Part shown: one piece after another, positions 36,849-43,442 of the stretch | How positions within the stretch are numbered: the first letter of the stretch is position 1 | Layout: every line of letters begins with the position of its first letter | Origin: Caulobacter segnis | GTDB lineage: Bacteria; Pseudomonadota; Alphaproteobacteria; Caulobacterales; Caulobacteraceae | Length of the DNA stretch: 64,000 nt | NCBI RefSeq assembly: GCF_019931575.1 | Contig: NZ_CP082923.1 | Span: 4,898,001-4,962,000 of the forward strand | Reading direction: 5' to 3' | Program-made: the position numbers and the translations under genes | Notes under the pieces: generated by a model | Seen by the model: only the letters and a program-made list of their open reading frames with translations | Databases searched by the model: none | What the model was told of the DNA's origin: nothing

Positions 36849-37646
36849 ATGAGTCTTCTTGCTCGGCTGGCGCCGCATCTGCCTTACATTCGCCGCTACG
36901 CCCGCGCGCTGACCGGCGACCAGACGACCGGCGATCACTATGTCCGCGTGGCCCTGGAAGCGCTAGCGGCGGGCGAACGCTCGCTGGACGCCGACCTGTC
37001 GCCGCGCGTGGCGCTTTATCGCGTGTTCCACGCCATCTGGCTCAGCTCCGGCGCTCAGCTGGAAGCGCGCCGCGACGACGGGGCGACCGGCGACGACGCC
37101 GCCCAGCGTCTGCTGCGTATTGCCCCGCGTTCGCGCCAGGCGTTCCTGCTGACGGCGCTGGAGGGCTTCACGCCCACCGAGGCGGCCCAGATCCTGGACT
37201 GCGACTTCGGTGAGGTCGAAAGGCTCATCTCCGACGCCCAGGCCGAGATCGACGCCGAACTCGCCACCGACGTCCTGATCATCGAGGACGAGCCGGTCAT
37301 CGCCGCCGATATCGAGGCCCTGGTCAAGGAACTGGGTCACCAGGTGATCGACATCGCCGCCACGCGCGGCGAGGCCGTCGAGGCCGTCGCTCGCCACAGC
37401 CCGGGCCTGGTTCTGGCCGACATCCAGCTGGCCGACGGCTCGTCGGGCATCGACGCGGTCAAGGACATCCTGGGCCGGATGGACGTGCCGGTGATCTTCA
37501 TCACCGCCTTCCCCGAGCGCCTGCTGACCGGCGAGCGCCCGGAACCGACCTTCCTGATCACCAAGCCCTTCCAGCCGGAAACGGTGAAGGCGGCGATCGG
37601 CCAAGCACTGTTCTTCCACCCGCGCCGCACCCGCAAGGCGGCGTAG
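36849..37646 (+). CDS. phyR: PhyR, sigma-mimic response regulator
   Basis: The 265-aa protein has an N-terminal sigma-like domain (about residues 1-130: YIRRYARALTGDQTTGDHY, then APRSRQAFLLTALEGFTPTEAAQIL). A receiver domain follows (about 140-260: VLIIEDEPVIAADIEALV, phospho-Asp191 in LVLADIQLADGSSG, TKPFQPETV). Phosphorylation exposes the sigma-like domain, which binds NepR and releases SigT. The ATG at 36849 has GAGGGG upstream. An upstream in-frame ATG at 36816 is possible but less likely. Confidence 0.96.
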   Translation: MSLLARLAPHLPYIRRYARALTGDQTTGDHYVRVALEALAAGERSLDADLSPRVALYRVFHAIWLSSGAQLEARRDDGATGDDAAQRLLRIAPRSRQAFLLTALEGFTPTEAAQILDCDFGEVERLISDAQAEIDAELATDVLIIEDEPVIAADIEALVKELGHQVIDIAATRGEAVEAVARHSPGLVLADIQLADGSSGIDAVKDILGRMDVPVIFITAFPERLLTGERPEPTFLITKPFQPETVKAAIGQALFFHPRRTRKAA

Positions 37647-37669
37647 GCCTTTCTTTTCCCGAACGCGAA

Positions 37670-37698
37670 ACGGCCTTCCGAAAGGGAGGCCGTTTTTC
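37670..37698 (+). terminator. Terminator after phyR
   Basis: ACGGCCTTCC, loop GAAA, GGGAGGCCGT, then TTTTTCG. It lies 24 bp beyond the phyR stop. Confidence 0.9.
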
Positions 37699-37740
37699 GT
37701 TGGGCGCGCGTCTCCAAAAGCAGCCGTAGGGTTGGCGTGA

Positions 37741-37773
37741 AAAAGGGCGACCTCCCTCGGAGGCCGCCCTTTC
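37741..37773 (-). terminator. Terminator of the 37796-38257 small-gene unit
   Basis: GGGCG/CGCCC and CCTCC/GGAGG stems (37746-37770) interrupted by one mismatch; the minus strand then reads TTTTTC. It lies 23 bp beyond the stop of the downstream gene and faces the phyR terminator. Confidence 0.8.
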
Positions 37774-37795
37774 CAAGAACAAACCCTCACCAAAC

Positions 37796-38056
37796 CTAAG
37801 GCGTCTGGCGGGCCGGCGACTGTTGGGTGTCGTAGCGCTGGGCCTCGGCGGAGGTCTTGGCGCCGTTGTTGACCTCGACCGAGGCCAGGTCGGGCGCGCG
37901 CCAGGTCCAGGCGCCAAACAGGGCGATAGCCGCAAGAACGGTCGAGGCGATCAGCACCCAGAAGACGTGCTTGCCCCAGCGGCCCTGGCGGGCCCGGGTG
38001 GCGTTCAGGCGCGGCGCGTGCTCGGGCGCGGCCTGTTGGTGAATGTCGGCGGGCAT
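37796..38056 (-). CDS. Small single-span membrane protein, unknown
   Basis: The 86-aa protein has a charged N-terminus (residues 1-28), one membrane helix (HVFWVLIASTVLAAIALFGAW, about 30-50) and a polar outer tail (ASVEVNNGAKTSAEAQRYDTQQ). I do not recognise a family. It follows the 62-aa protein gene by 12 bp and shares its putative SigT promoter and terminator. It is probably a general-stress envelope protein by context only. Confidence 0.7.
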   Translation of the reverse strand: MPADIHQQAAPEHAPRLNATRARQGRWGKHVFWVLIASTVLAAIALFGAWTWRAPDLASVEVNNGAKTSAEAQRYDTQQSPARQTP

Positions 38057-38068
38057 GATTTCTACCTC

Positions 38069-38257
38069 CTATGGAGTCCACATGCGGGCCGCGTCCGCGT
38101 GTTGGCGGTCGTTGAACGCCTGCACCATCCCGGCGGAGGCGCCGACCGCCAGGATCACGGCCAGGGCCATGATCCGCGAACGCAGCTTTTTCTGACGCTG
38201 GGTGGGCGTCGAAACGAAAACCGTACCGCCATGTTCGGCCACGTAAGTCCGGATCAC
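38069..38257 (-). CDS. Small membrane or exported protein, unknown
   Basis: I place the start at the GTG at 38257 (62 aa, MIRTYVAEHGGTVFVSTPTQ) because GGGGAG lies seven bases upstream and because the putative SigT promoter at 38304-38328 would start transcription at about 38297. The open frame runs to 38305, but that would begin upstream of the transcript. A hydrophobic helix (IMALAVILAVGASAGMVQAF) occupies about residues 30-49. There is no family that I recognise. Confidence 0.6.
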   Translation of the reverse strand: MIRTYVAEHGGTVFVSTPTQRQKKLRSRIMALAVILAVGASAGMVQAFNDRQHADAARMWTP

Positions 38258-38303
38258 GACGTTGCTCCCCTGCCCGGCGGACACCATGTCCGCCTGGAAT
38301 TTC

Positions 38304-38328
38304 AACGCCTTGCCGCCTCCGCCGTTCC
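38304..38328 (-). promoter_or_regulatory. Putative SigT promoter of the 38069/37796 genes
   Basis: On the minus strand GGAAC (38324-38328) and CGTT (38304-38307) have a 16-base spacer, 47 bp from the GTG at 38257. It is divergent from the sRNA promoter at 38389. Confidence 0.75.
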
Positions 38329-38388
38329 CCTGAATCGACGCGCAGGAGAAGCGGCGAAAATCACCTGCAAAAAAAATCGCGCGAAGCG

Positions 38389-38413
38389 GGAACCCATCGC
38401 GCGACTTCTCGTT
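38389..38413 (+). promoter_or_regulatory. Putative SigT promoter of the sRNA gene
   Basis: GGAAC (38389-38393) and CGTT (38410-38413) have a 16-base spacer. There is no plus-strand gene downstream; a hairpin transcript with its own terminator begins within about ten bases. Confidence 0.75.
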
Positions 38414-38418
38414 TTCAT

Positions 38419-38535
38419 CAATGCGAAGGCGGCGACGCCCCCCCGACTTGAGGCTGGCGAGAGCCAGCCTGCCGCCTTCGCACCCCCCTTTGTTGATGCG
38501 AACTCAGGCGGACCGGGTCACCGGCCCGCCTTTCT
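38419..38535 (+). ncRNA. GsrN-like SigT-dependent small RNA with C-rich loop
   Basis: About six bases after an exact SigT promoter begins a structured non-coding transcript. TGCGAAGGCGGC (38422-38433) pairs perfectly with GCCGCCTTCGCA (38471-38482). CATCAA (38416-38421) can extend this stem with TTGATG (38493-38498). Inside is a loop with seven C (38438-38444) and a second perfect hairpin AGGCTGGC-GAGA-GCCAGCCT (38451-38470). A C6 bulge lies at 38483-38488. The 3' end is an intrinsic terminator: GGCGG-A-CCGG, loop GTCA, CCGG-C-CCGCC, then TTTCTT. No start codon with a plausible reading frame is seen. A SigT promoter, about 115 nt length and exposed C-runs that could bind G-rich Shine-Dalgarno regions match GsrN, the stress-survival sRNA of C. 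crescentus. I cannot verify orthology from memory, and the exact 5' end is inferred. Confidence 0.75.
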
Positions 38536-38589
38536 TCGTGGGATGGGCCGCCAAGGCGGACCGGCTTCCCGATCCGCCGCCCTTTGGGA

Positions 38590-39051
38590 TCAGCGCGTTT
38601 CCAGGTCGAACAGGATGTCGGCCCGGCGGCGCAGCGGCGCGGTCGCGCCCGAGGCGGCCACCGCCCCGGCGTCGCCCACGGCGGCCGCGTCGATGTCGAC
38701 CTTGCCGAACCCGACCTTGGCCAGGGCCGAGGTCACGGTCTCGGCGCGACGCCTGGAAAGCGCCAGGTTGGCGTCGGACGTCCCGACCGCGTCGGCCAGG
38801 CCGATCACCCGCACCGACTTTACCAGGCATCCGCGCGCCTGGGCCTGGGCGCCCGACAGCACCATCCGCGCCTCGCGGGTCAGGGCGGCGCTGTCCTGTT
38901 CGAAATAGACCGACGACTGGAAGTCGCCGCAGGTCGGCGGCGCGGCCGCCACGGGCTTGCGTAGCGTGCGCCAGGGTCCTTGCGTCTCGGCGCAGCCGGC
39001 CAGGGCCAGGACCGCGCCGCTCAAGGCGATGAACTTGGTCGTCGTCTTCAT
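38590..39051 (-). CDS. OmpA-family peptidoglycan-associated lipoprotein
   Basis: The 153-aa protein has signal MKTTTKFIALSGAVLALAGC with lipobox LAGC (Cys20). An OmpA C-terminal-like domain follows: SSVYFEQDSAALTREARMVLS, then SVRVIGLADAVGTSDANLALSRRRAETVTSALAKVGF, with SRRRA as the peptidoglycan-contact region. It should anchor the outer membrane to peptidoglycan. The start is the ATG at 39051 with GGAGG eight bases upstream. It lies downstream of the glycine-zipper gene but beyond a terminator. Confidence 0.86.
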   Translation of the reverse strand: MKTTTKFIALSGAVLALAGCAETQGPWRTLRKPVAAAPPTCGDFQSSVYFEQDSAALTREARMVLSGAQAQARGCLVKSVRVIGLADAVGTSDANLALSRRRAETVTSALAKVGFGKVDIDAAAVGDAGAVAASGATAPLRRRADILFDLETR

Positions 39052-39099
39052 CCGAACCCTCCTCCACGTCGAACCACCCGACACAAGGTCGTCAGGCAC

Positions 39100-39130
39100 A
39101 AGAAAGGCGACCGGCCGGGCCGATCGCCTT
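39100..39130 (-). terminator. Terminator of the glycine-zipper lipoprotein gene
   Basis: AAGGCGA (39104-39110) pairs with TCGCCTT (39124-39130); the loop contains CCGGCC/GGGCCG. The minus strand continues TTTCTTG. It separates this gene from the OmpA-family gene. Confidence 0.75.
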
Positions 39131-39158
39131 CGTTAGGGCGTCGTCGCCTGGCCGCCGA

Positions 39159-39503
39159 CTAGTAGCGGGTGCTGCCGTCTTCCCAATAGTAACGACCGCT
39201 GCGGGAGTCGTAGTAGTAATAGCGGCCCGCGCGCTCGTCATAGTACTGGCGGCGATTGACGTTGGTCGCGCCGCAGCCGCCGTCCTCGCGGCAGCCCTTC
39301 ACGGCGCCGACGGTGCCGCCGAGGGCCGCGCCGACCGCCGCGCCGGTGCTGGCGCTGCCGCCGCCCACATTGTTGCCGATCACGGCGCCCGCCAGCGCGC
39401 CCAAGGCGGCGCCGCCGGCGGCGTTGCGTTCCACATTGCCGGTCGAGGTGCACGCCGCGGCGAGCACACCCACGCCCATCAGGGCGATCATGGTCGTCTT
39501 CAT
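39159..39503 (-). CDS. Glycine-zipper lipoprotein with Tyr-rich tail
   Basis: The 114-aa protein has lipobox LAAAC (Cys18). A glycine-zipper domain follows (AAGGAALGALAGAVIGNNVGG, then GAAVGAALGGTVGAVKG). A short Cys pair (CREDGGC) precedes a tail of Tyr repeats (RAGRYYYYDSRSGRYYWEDG). Glycine-zipper 2TM lipoproteins of this kind are envelope proteins, often stress-induced. A SigT consensus promoter is found 43 bp upstream. I choose the ATG at 39503 with GGAGAG upstream. Confidence 0.85.
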   Translation of the reverse strand: MKTTMIALMGVGVLAAACTSTGNVERNAAGGAALGALAGAVIGNNVGGGSASTGAAVGAALGGTVGAVKGCREDGGCGATNVNRRQYYDERAGRYYYYDSRSGRYYWEDGSTRY

Positions 39504-39545
39504 CTTGGCTCTCCGATCCGAGCTTTCCTGTCCCCTGCCCGAGCA

Positions 39546-39570
39546 AACGACTCCCGAAGGCGGCGGTTCC
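39546..39570 (-). promoter_or_regulatory. Putative SigT promoter of the glycine-zipper gene
   Basis: On the minus strand GGAAC (39566-39570) and CGTT (39546-39549) have a 16-base spacer. Its -35 box is 10 bp from that of the divergent promoter at 39581. Confidence 0.75.
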
Positions 39571-39580
39571 GTTTCGAAGC

Positions 39581-39606
39581 GGAACCATGGCGTGCTTCGG
39601 GCCGTT
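39581..39606 (+). promoter_or_regulatory. Putative SigT promoter of the lipid kinase gene
   Basis: GGAAC (39581-39585) and CGTT (39603-39606) have a 17-base spacer, 33 bp before the GTG at 39640. It is back-to-back with the promoter at 39546-39570. Confidence 0.7.
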
Positions 39607-39639
39607 GCGTCCCGCGAGTTTCGAACGGAAGGGGCGCGC

Positions 39640-40503
39640 GTGAAGCGCATCGACATCGTCGCCAATATCGCCTCCGGATCGGTCGGCCCGGACGCGCCCG
39701 CCATCGCCGAGCGGCTGCTGGCCGAGCACGGCGTCTCGGGCGTCGTCCACGCGCCGGCGACCGGCGAGCTCACCGATTGCCTACGCGCGGTGATCGACGG
39801 CGCGCCGGACGCCGTTCTGGTGCTGGCCGGCGACGGCACGGCGCGGGCGGCGGCCGAGATGGCCGGCCCCGACGGTCCGCTGATCGCGCCCCTGCCGGGC
39901 GGGACCATGAACATGCTGCCCCGCGCCCTCTATGGCGAACGCGACTGGCAGGCGGCGATGAAGGCGTGCCTGGAGGGCGGCGAGGCCCGGATGATCTCGG
40001 GCGGCGAGGTCGGCGGACGCCTGTTCTTCGTCGCCGCCATCCTGGGCAGCCCGGCCCTGTGGGCCACGGCCCGCGAGGCCGCGCGCGAGGGCCGGATCGA
40101 CATCGCTCTGGCTCGAGCCCGGCGGGCCTTCCGCACCGCCTTCTCCGGGCGCCTGCGCTTCACCCTGGACGGCCGCCCCAAGATGAAGGCCGAGGCCCTG
40201 ACCCTGATGTGCCCGCTGGTCTCGACCGCCCTGGACGCCGAGGAACGGGCCCTGGAGGCGGCGGCCCTGGACCCGTCCAGCGCCCTGGACGTCTTCCGCC
40301 TGGGCTTCAACGCCGCGCGGGGCCAGTGGCGCGAGGATCCGTCGGTGGCGGTCGGCCGCTGCCGGGTCGGCAAGGTCTGGGCGCGGGGCCGCATCCCGGC
40401 GATCTTCGACGGCGAGCCCGCGCGCCTGGATCCGGAGGCGTCGATCCGTTTCCGGCCCAAGGCGTTCCGCGCCCTGGTCCCGCCGCCCGAAACCGAGGCG
40501 TGA
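39640..40503 (+). CDS. Diacylglycerol kinase-family lipid kinase
   Basis: The 287-aa protein has the DAGK catalytic fold: IVANIASGSVG at the N-terminus, VLVLAGDGTARAAAEM (GDGT nucleotide motif, about residues 64-67), and APLPGGTMNMLPRAL. A C-terminal beta domain ends IFDGEPARLDPEASIRFRP. It probably phosphorylates a membrane lipid such as diacylglycerol. The start is GTG at 39640 preceded by GGAAGGGG. The phosphoesterase gene follows 10 bp later. Confidence 0.85.
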   Translation: MKRIDIVANIASGSVGPDAPAIAERLLAEHGVSGVVHAPATGELTDCLRAVIDGAPDAVLVLAGDGTARAAAEMAGPDGPLIAPLPGGTMNMLPRALYGERDWQAAMKACLEGGEARMISGGEVGGRLFFVAAILGSPALWATAREAAREGRIDIALARARRAFRTAFSGRLRFTLDGRPKMKAEALTLMCPLVSTALDAEERALEAAALDPSSALDVFRLGFNAARGQWREDPSVAVGRCRVGKVWARGRIPAIFDGEPARLDPEASIRFRPKAFRALVPPPETEA

Positions 40504-40513
40504 GGACTGCGCC

Positions 40514-41302
40514 GTGAAGCTGGTTCAGGTCTCGGACATCCATTTCGGGGGCGAGAACCAGGACGCGGTCGAGGCGGCCGCGGCCTGGATCGTCGAAGCC
40601 GCGCCGGATCTGGTCGTCGCCGCCGGCGACCTGACCCTGGACGGCAAGGTCCCCGAGTTCGACGCCGCGGCGGCCTGGCTGAAGCGCCTGCCCGATCCGA
40701 TGATCGTCGTTCCCGGTAACCACGACACGCCCTTCGTCGGCCTCGGCGAGCTTTGGGCGCGGTTCACGCGCGGCTGGGGCCGGTTCAAGGACCGATTCGG
40801 CGACGAGGACGGCGCGGCTTGGCGCGCGCCAGGGATCACCGTGGCCTCGCTGAACAGCGCGCGCGTCGCCCAGGTCCGCTGGAACTGGTCGAAGGGCGCG
40901 GTGTCGCGCGGCCAGATCCGCCGCGTGGTCCGCGAGCTGGAGGCCGCCCCGGCCGACGACCTGAAGGTGGTGGTCTGCCACCATCCGCTGATGGAGATCC
41001 TGGGCGGGCCGATGACCGCCAGGGTGCGCGGCGGGGTCGACGCGGCCAACCGCTTCGTCCAGGCGGGGGCGGACGTCATCCTGTCGGGCCACATTCACCT
41101 GCCGTTCGTCACCGCCATCCCGTTCGGCGACGGCAAGACCCAGGCGGTCGGTTCAGGCACCCTGTCGCATCGCGAGCGCGGCGCGGCGCCGGGCTTCAAC
41201 GTCATCGAGATCGAGCCCGGCTGCGTGCGGGTGGCGGCCATGGCCTACGAGCGCGGCAAGTTCGACGTCTGGCGCACCTGGGCCTTCGATCGGAGAGGCT
41301 GA
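40514..41302 (+). CDS. Calcineurin-like metallophosphoesterase
   Basis: The 262-aa enzyme carries the full dimetal motif set: VSDIHFGG (residues 6-13), VVAAGDLTLDG, VVPGNHDTP, VVCHHPLME and LSGHIHLPF. Family members hydrolyse phosphodiesters such as cyclic nucleotides or lipid-linked phosphates. Being coupled to a lipid kinase under a putative SigT promoter hints at lipid or nucleotide turnover under stress. The substrate cannot be read from sequence. The start is GTG. Confidence 0.88.
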   Translation: MKLVQVSDIHFGGENQDAVEAAAAWIVEAAPDLVVAAGDLTLDGKVPEFDAAAAWLKRLPDPMIVVPGNHDTPFVGLGELWARFTRGWGRFKDRFGDEDGAAWRAPGITVASLNSARVAQVRWNWSKGAVSRGQIRRVVRELEAAPADDLKVVVCHHPLMEILGGPMTARVRGGVDAANRFVQAGADVILSGHIHLPFVTAIPFGDGKTQAVGSGTLSHRERGAAPGFNVIEIEPGCVRVAAMAYERGKFDVWRTWAFDRRG

Positions 41303-41304
41303 AA

Positions 41305-41334
41305 CGAAAACGGCGCGACCCGAAGGCCGCGCCG
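41305..41334 (-). terminator. Terminator of the DUF1328 gene
   Basis: CGGCGCG (41311-41317) pairs with CGCGCCG (41328-41334); the minus strand then reads TTTTCGTTTC. It also sits right after the phosphoesterase stop. Confidence 0.8.
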
Positions 41335-41358
41335 CTCGTCAGTCCGTGTCGTTCCCGC

Positions 41359-41538
41359 CTAGCGTGGAGCGCCGCGCCCGCCTCGGAAGGCGTTGCCGGC
41401 CAGCGACACCACGAACAGGATCAGGAAGATGAAGAACAGGATCTTGGCGATCCCGATCGACGCGCCCGCGATGCTGGTGAAGCCCAGCAGGGCGGCGATC
41501 AGGGCGATCACCAGGAAGGTCACGGCCCAGTTCAGCAT
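41359..41538 (-). CDS. DUF1328 small membrane protein
   Basis: The 59-aa protein reads MLNWAVTFLVIALIAALLGF, then TSIAGASIGIAKILFFIFLILFVVSL, the YtjA/DUF1328 family pattern of two membrane helices and a short basic tail. Its function is unknown, but these proteins are frequent members of stress regulons. The ATG at 41538 has GGAGA upstream, and a putative SigT promoter is 56 bp away. Confidence 0.9.
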   Translation of the reverse strand: MLNWAVTFLVIALIAALLGFTSIAGASIGIAKILFFIFLILFVVSLAGNAFRGGRGAPR

Positions 41539-41593
41539 GGGTCTCTCCGGGTTGGCCCGGCGGATGCCGGGGGTTGTTGTCTCACCTGGAAAC

Positions 41594-41619
41594 AACGCAC
41601 CCCGCTCGCCGGGCGTTCC
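41594..41619 (-). promoter_or_regulatory. Putative SigT promoter of the DUF1328 gene
   Basis: On the minus strand GGAAC (41615-41619) and CGTT (41594-41597) have a 17-base spacer. It lies just beyond the sodB stop codon. Confidence 0.72.
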
Positions 41620-41634
41620 GGAAATCAGCCGGCC

Positions 41635-42255
41635 TTAGACCGGGGCCGGATAGGCCCAGCCTTGAGCGCCCGACTTGGCCGCGGCGTACTGGCTGTCGGC
41701 CAGGGTCCAGTTCAGCACGTTGTCGAACACGGCTTCCAGGAAGCCCTTACGCAGGTTCTGGTAGTCCAGGTAGTAGGCGTGTTCCCACACGTCGGCGACC
41801 GCCAGGGCGGTCAGGCCCTGGGTGACCGGGCTCTCGGCGTCGTGGGTCGAGATGACCTTCAGGGCGCCCGAGGCGTCCGAGACCAGCCACACCCAGCCCG
41901 AGCCGAAGTGGCCGATGCCCTCGGCGACGAACTTCTCCTTCAGGGCCTCCAGGCCGCCGAAGGTGGAGTCGATCGCCGCGGCCAGATCGGCGCCCGGCGC
42001 GGTCTTGGCGGGCGAGAGGCCGTCCCAGAAGAAGGCGTGGTTCCAGGCCTGGGCGGCGTTGTTGAACACCTTGCCCGGGCCGGCGGTCTTGATGACGTTT
42101 TCCAGCGAGCCCTTGTCGTCGCCATTCAGCAGGCCGTTCAGGGCCGTGACATACGCAGCGTGGTGCTTGTCGTGGTGGAAGCGCAGCGTGTTGGCGGAGA
42201 TCGTCGGTTCCAGCGCCTCATAGGCGTAGGGCAGATCCGGCAGCGTGTACGTCAT
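41635..42255 (-). CDS. sodB: Iron superoxide dismutase
   Basis: The 206-aa protein has metal ligands in LRFHHDKHHAAYV, NNAAQAWNHAFFW and DVWEHAYYLDY. Gln in NNAAQAWNH is at the position typical of Fe-type enzymes rather than Mn-type. It disproportionates cytosolic superoxide. No SigT consensus was seen upstream. A perfect inverted repeat lies about 104 bp upstream of the ATG. Confidence 0.94.
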   Translation of the reverse strand: MTYTLPDLPYAYEALEPTISANTLRFHHDKHHAAYVTALNGLLNGDDKGSLENVIKTAGPGKVFNNAAQAWNHAFFWDGLSPAKTAPGADLAAAIDSTFGGLEALKEKFVAEGIGHFGSGWVWLVSDASGALKVISTHDAESPVTQGLTALAVADVWEHAYYLDYQNLRKGFLEAVFDNVLNWTLADSQYAAAKSGAQGWAYPAPV

Positions 42256-42358
42256 GTTCACTCCATGGGAAGGCGTTCCCATGGAGAGGAAGGGAACGCG
42301 CGGAAGGCATCTAGAACGGGCGAGGCCAAAGCGTAAGCTTCTAAAGCGGCCCGGCGCG

Positions 42359-42374
42359 CTCAACTTTAGTTGAG
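42359..42374. promoter_or_regulatory. Inverted repeat upstream of sodB
   Basis: CTCAAC-TTTA-GTTGAG is a perfect 6-bp inverted repeat, about 104 bp before the sodB ATG. A second one, TTGGGG-TTT-CCCCAA, lies at 42389-42403. Either may be an operator; I cannot assign a regulator. Confidence 0.35.
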
Positions 42375-42433
42375 AAATTCCCCTTGAAACTTGGGGTTTC
42401 CCCAAAATCTAAAGGCTGGAAAATCTGAAGACG

Positions 42434-42464
42434 TGAAAACGCCGCCGGACGTCGCCCGGCGGCG
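42434..42464 (-). terminator. Terminator of the DUF883/holin-like operon
   Basis: CGCCGCCGG (42440-42448) and CCGGCGGCG (42456-42464) form a perfect 9-bp stem. The minus strand then reads TTTTC. It is 25 bp beyond the holin-like gene stop. Confidence 0.85.
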
Positions 42465-42488
42465 GTGGCGTTCAATAGGAACGCGCGA

Positions 42489-42887
42489 TCAGCGCTGCGG
42501 TGGCTTCGGGTCCAGGAAGGCCTTGGCCACGGCGGCGGTCAGGGTCGGGTTCTTCAGGGCGAAGATCCCGGCGGCCAGGCCGATGCCGATCGACATGATC
42601 GGGCGATCGCGGACGATCTCGATGATCCGTCCGGTCATGTCGAAGCCGCCGGGGGGCGGAGCGGCCTGACGGTCGCGATGACCCTCGACCTTGCGGGCGG
42701 CGATCATGCCGGCCACGGCGACGATCAGGGCCGCGACGGCGGCGACGATCGCGGCCGCGCCCGCCGGCGTGACCAGCGGGACCAGCACCGCGTACAGGGC
42801 GAAGGCGGCGGACACGACGCCGACGGCGGCGGCGGCGGCGATCGCCGCGGCCGCGGCCAGCGTCATCAGGGTCTTTTCGAAGATCAC
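42489..42887 (-). CDS. Phage holin-like family membrane protein
   Basis: The 132-aa protein has two adjacent membrane helices (about residues 8-33 and 36-66) and a third hydrophobic segment (PIMSIGIGLAAGIFALKNP, about 95-113). The form matches the Phage_holin_3_6 family, which is chromosomal and not tied to prophage. It overlaps the DUF883 gene by four bases; such pairs are common and likely act on envelope or ribosome-membrane stress. Its function is unknown. Confidence 0.78.
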   Translation of the reverse strand: MIFEKTLMTLAAAAAIAAAAAVGVVSAAFALYAVLVPLVTPAGAAAIVAAVAALIVAVAGMIAARKVEGHRDRQAAPPPGGFDMTGRIIEIVRDRPIMSIGIGLAAGIFALKNPTLTAAVAKAFLDPKPPQR

Positions 42888-43225
42888 CGCTTGCTGCTGC
42901 GGCCGCCGGCGATCAGGAGACCGATCAGCACGCCCACGCCCAGGCCGGCCAGGGTGGCGGTGATCGGACGCTCGCGGACGCGCTCGGAGACGTAGCGCTG
43001 GGCGTCTTCCAGCTGCTGACCGGCGGTGTCGGTATAGGCGCGGCTCTGGGCGCGCAGGGTCTCGAAGCCCTCGGTCACCGACTTCTCGACGCGCTTGGCG
43101 GCCTCGGTCAGCTGGACGCGCGCGGCGTCGGCGGCCTGCGCGAAGCTGCGTTCCGCGTGCTCGACGGCTTCCAGGGCGGCGCCCTTGGCCTTGTCGGCTT
43201 CCTTGGCGGCGGGATTGGCGGGCAT
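42884..43225 (-). CDS. DUF883 (ElaB/YqjD-like) membrane-anchored protein
   Basis: The 113-aa protein is a long amphipathic helix (about residues 5-80, rich in Ala, Glu, Lys) followed by RERPITATLAGLGVGVLIGLLIAGG, a C-terminal membrane anchor. This is the ElaB/YqjD form, stress-linked C-tail proteins that bind ribosomes in E. coli. I choose the ATG at 43225 because AGGAG is then six bases upstream. A putative SigT promoter is 71 bp away. Confidence 0.84.
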   Translation of the reverse strand: MPANPAAKEADKAKGAALEAVEHAERSFAQAADAARVQLTEAAKRVEKSVTEGFETLRAQSRAYTDTAGQQLEDAQRYVSERVRERPITATLAGLGVGVLIGLLIAGGRSSKR

Positions 43226-43295
43226 GGTCATCTCCTGTTCGCGACGCGACCGACTTGAAACGAGGAAGTCTTGGGCGCGGAAGCTGCGCCCCGTC

Positions 43296-43321
43296 AACGC
43301 CGAGCTTAGCGTTGCGGTTCC
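43296..43321 (-). promoter_or_regulatory. Putative SigT promoter of the DUF883/holin-like operon
   Basis: On the minus strand GGAAC (43317-43321) and CGTT (43296-43299) have a 17-base spacer. Confidence 0.72.
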
Positions 43322-43442
43322 AAGATACTCAAGGTCGACAAGCTTCACCACCGGGGATTCCCCTGAGGCCCCTCCACAGGCGATCCTTCCTATGATTTCA
43401 AAGGCGCTCGCGCCAAACGCGAAGCGGGTCTAAGGTCGAATC

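Noticed and set aside
38258..38305. Extension of the 62-aa gene to the TTG at 38305
   Set aside because: The putative SigT promoter at 38304-38328 would start transcription near 38297, so the TTG would lie outside the mRNA.
42489..42887. Prophage remnant because of the holin-like protein
   Set aside because: There are no other phage genes, and this holin-like family is commonly chromosomal next to DUF883 genes.
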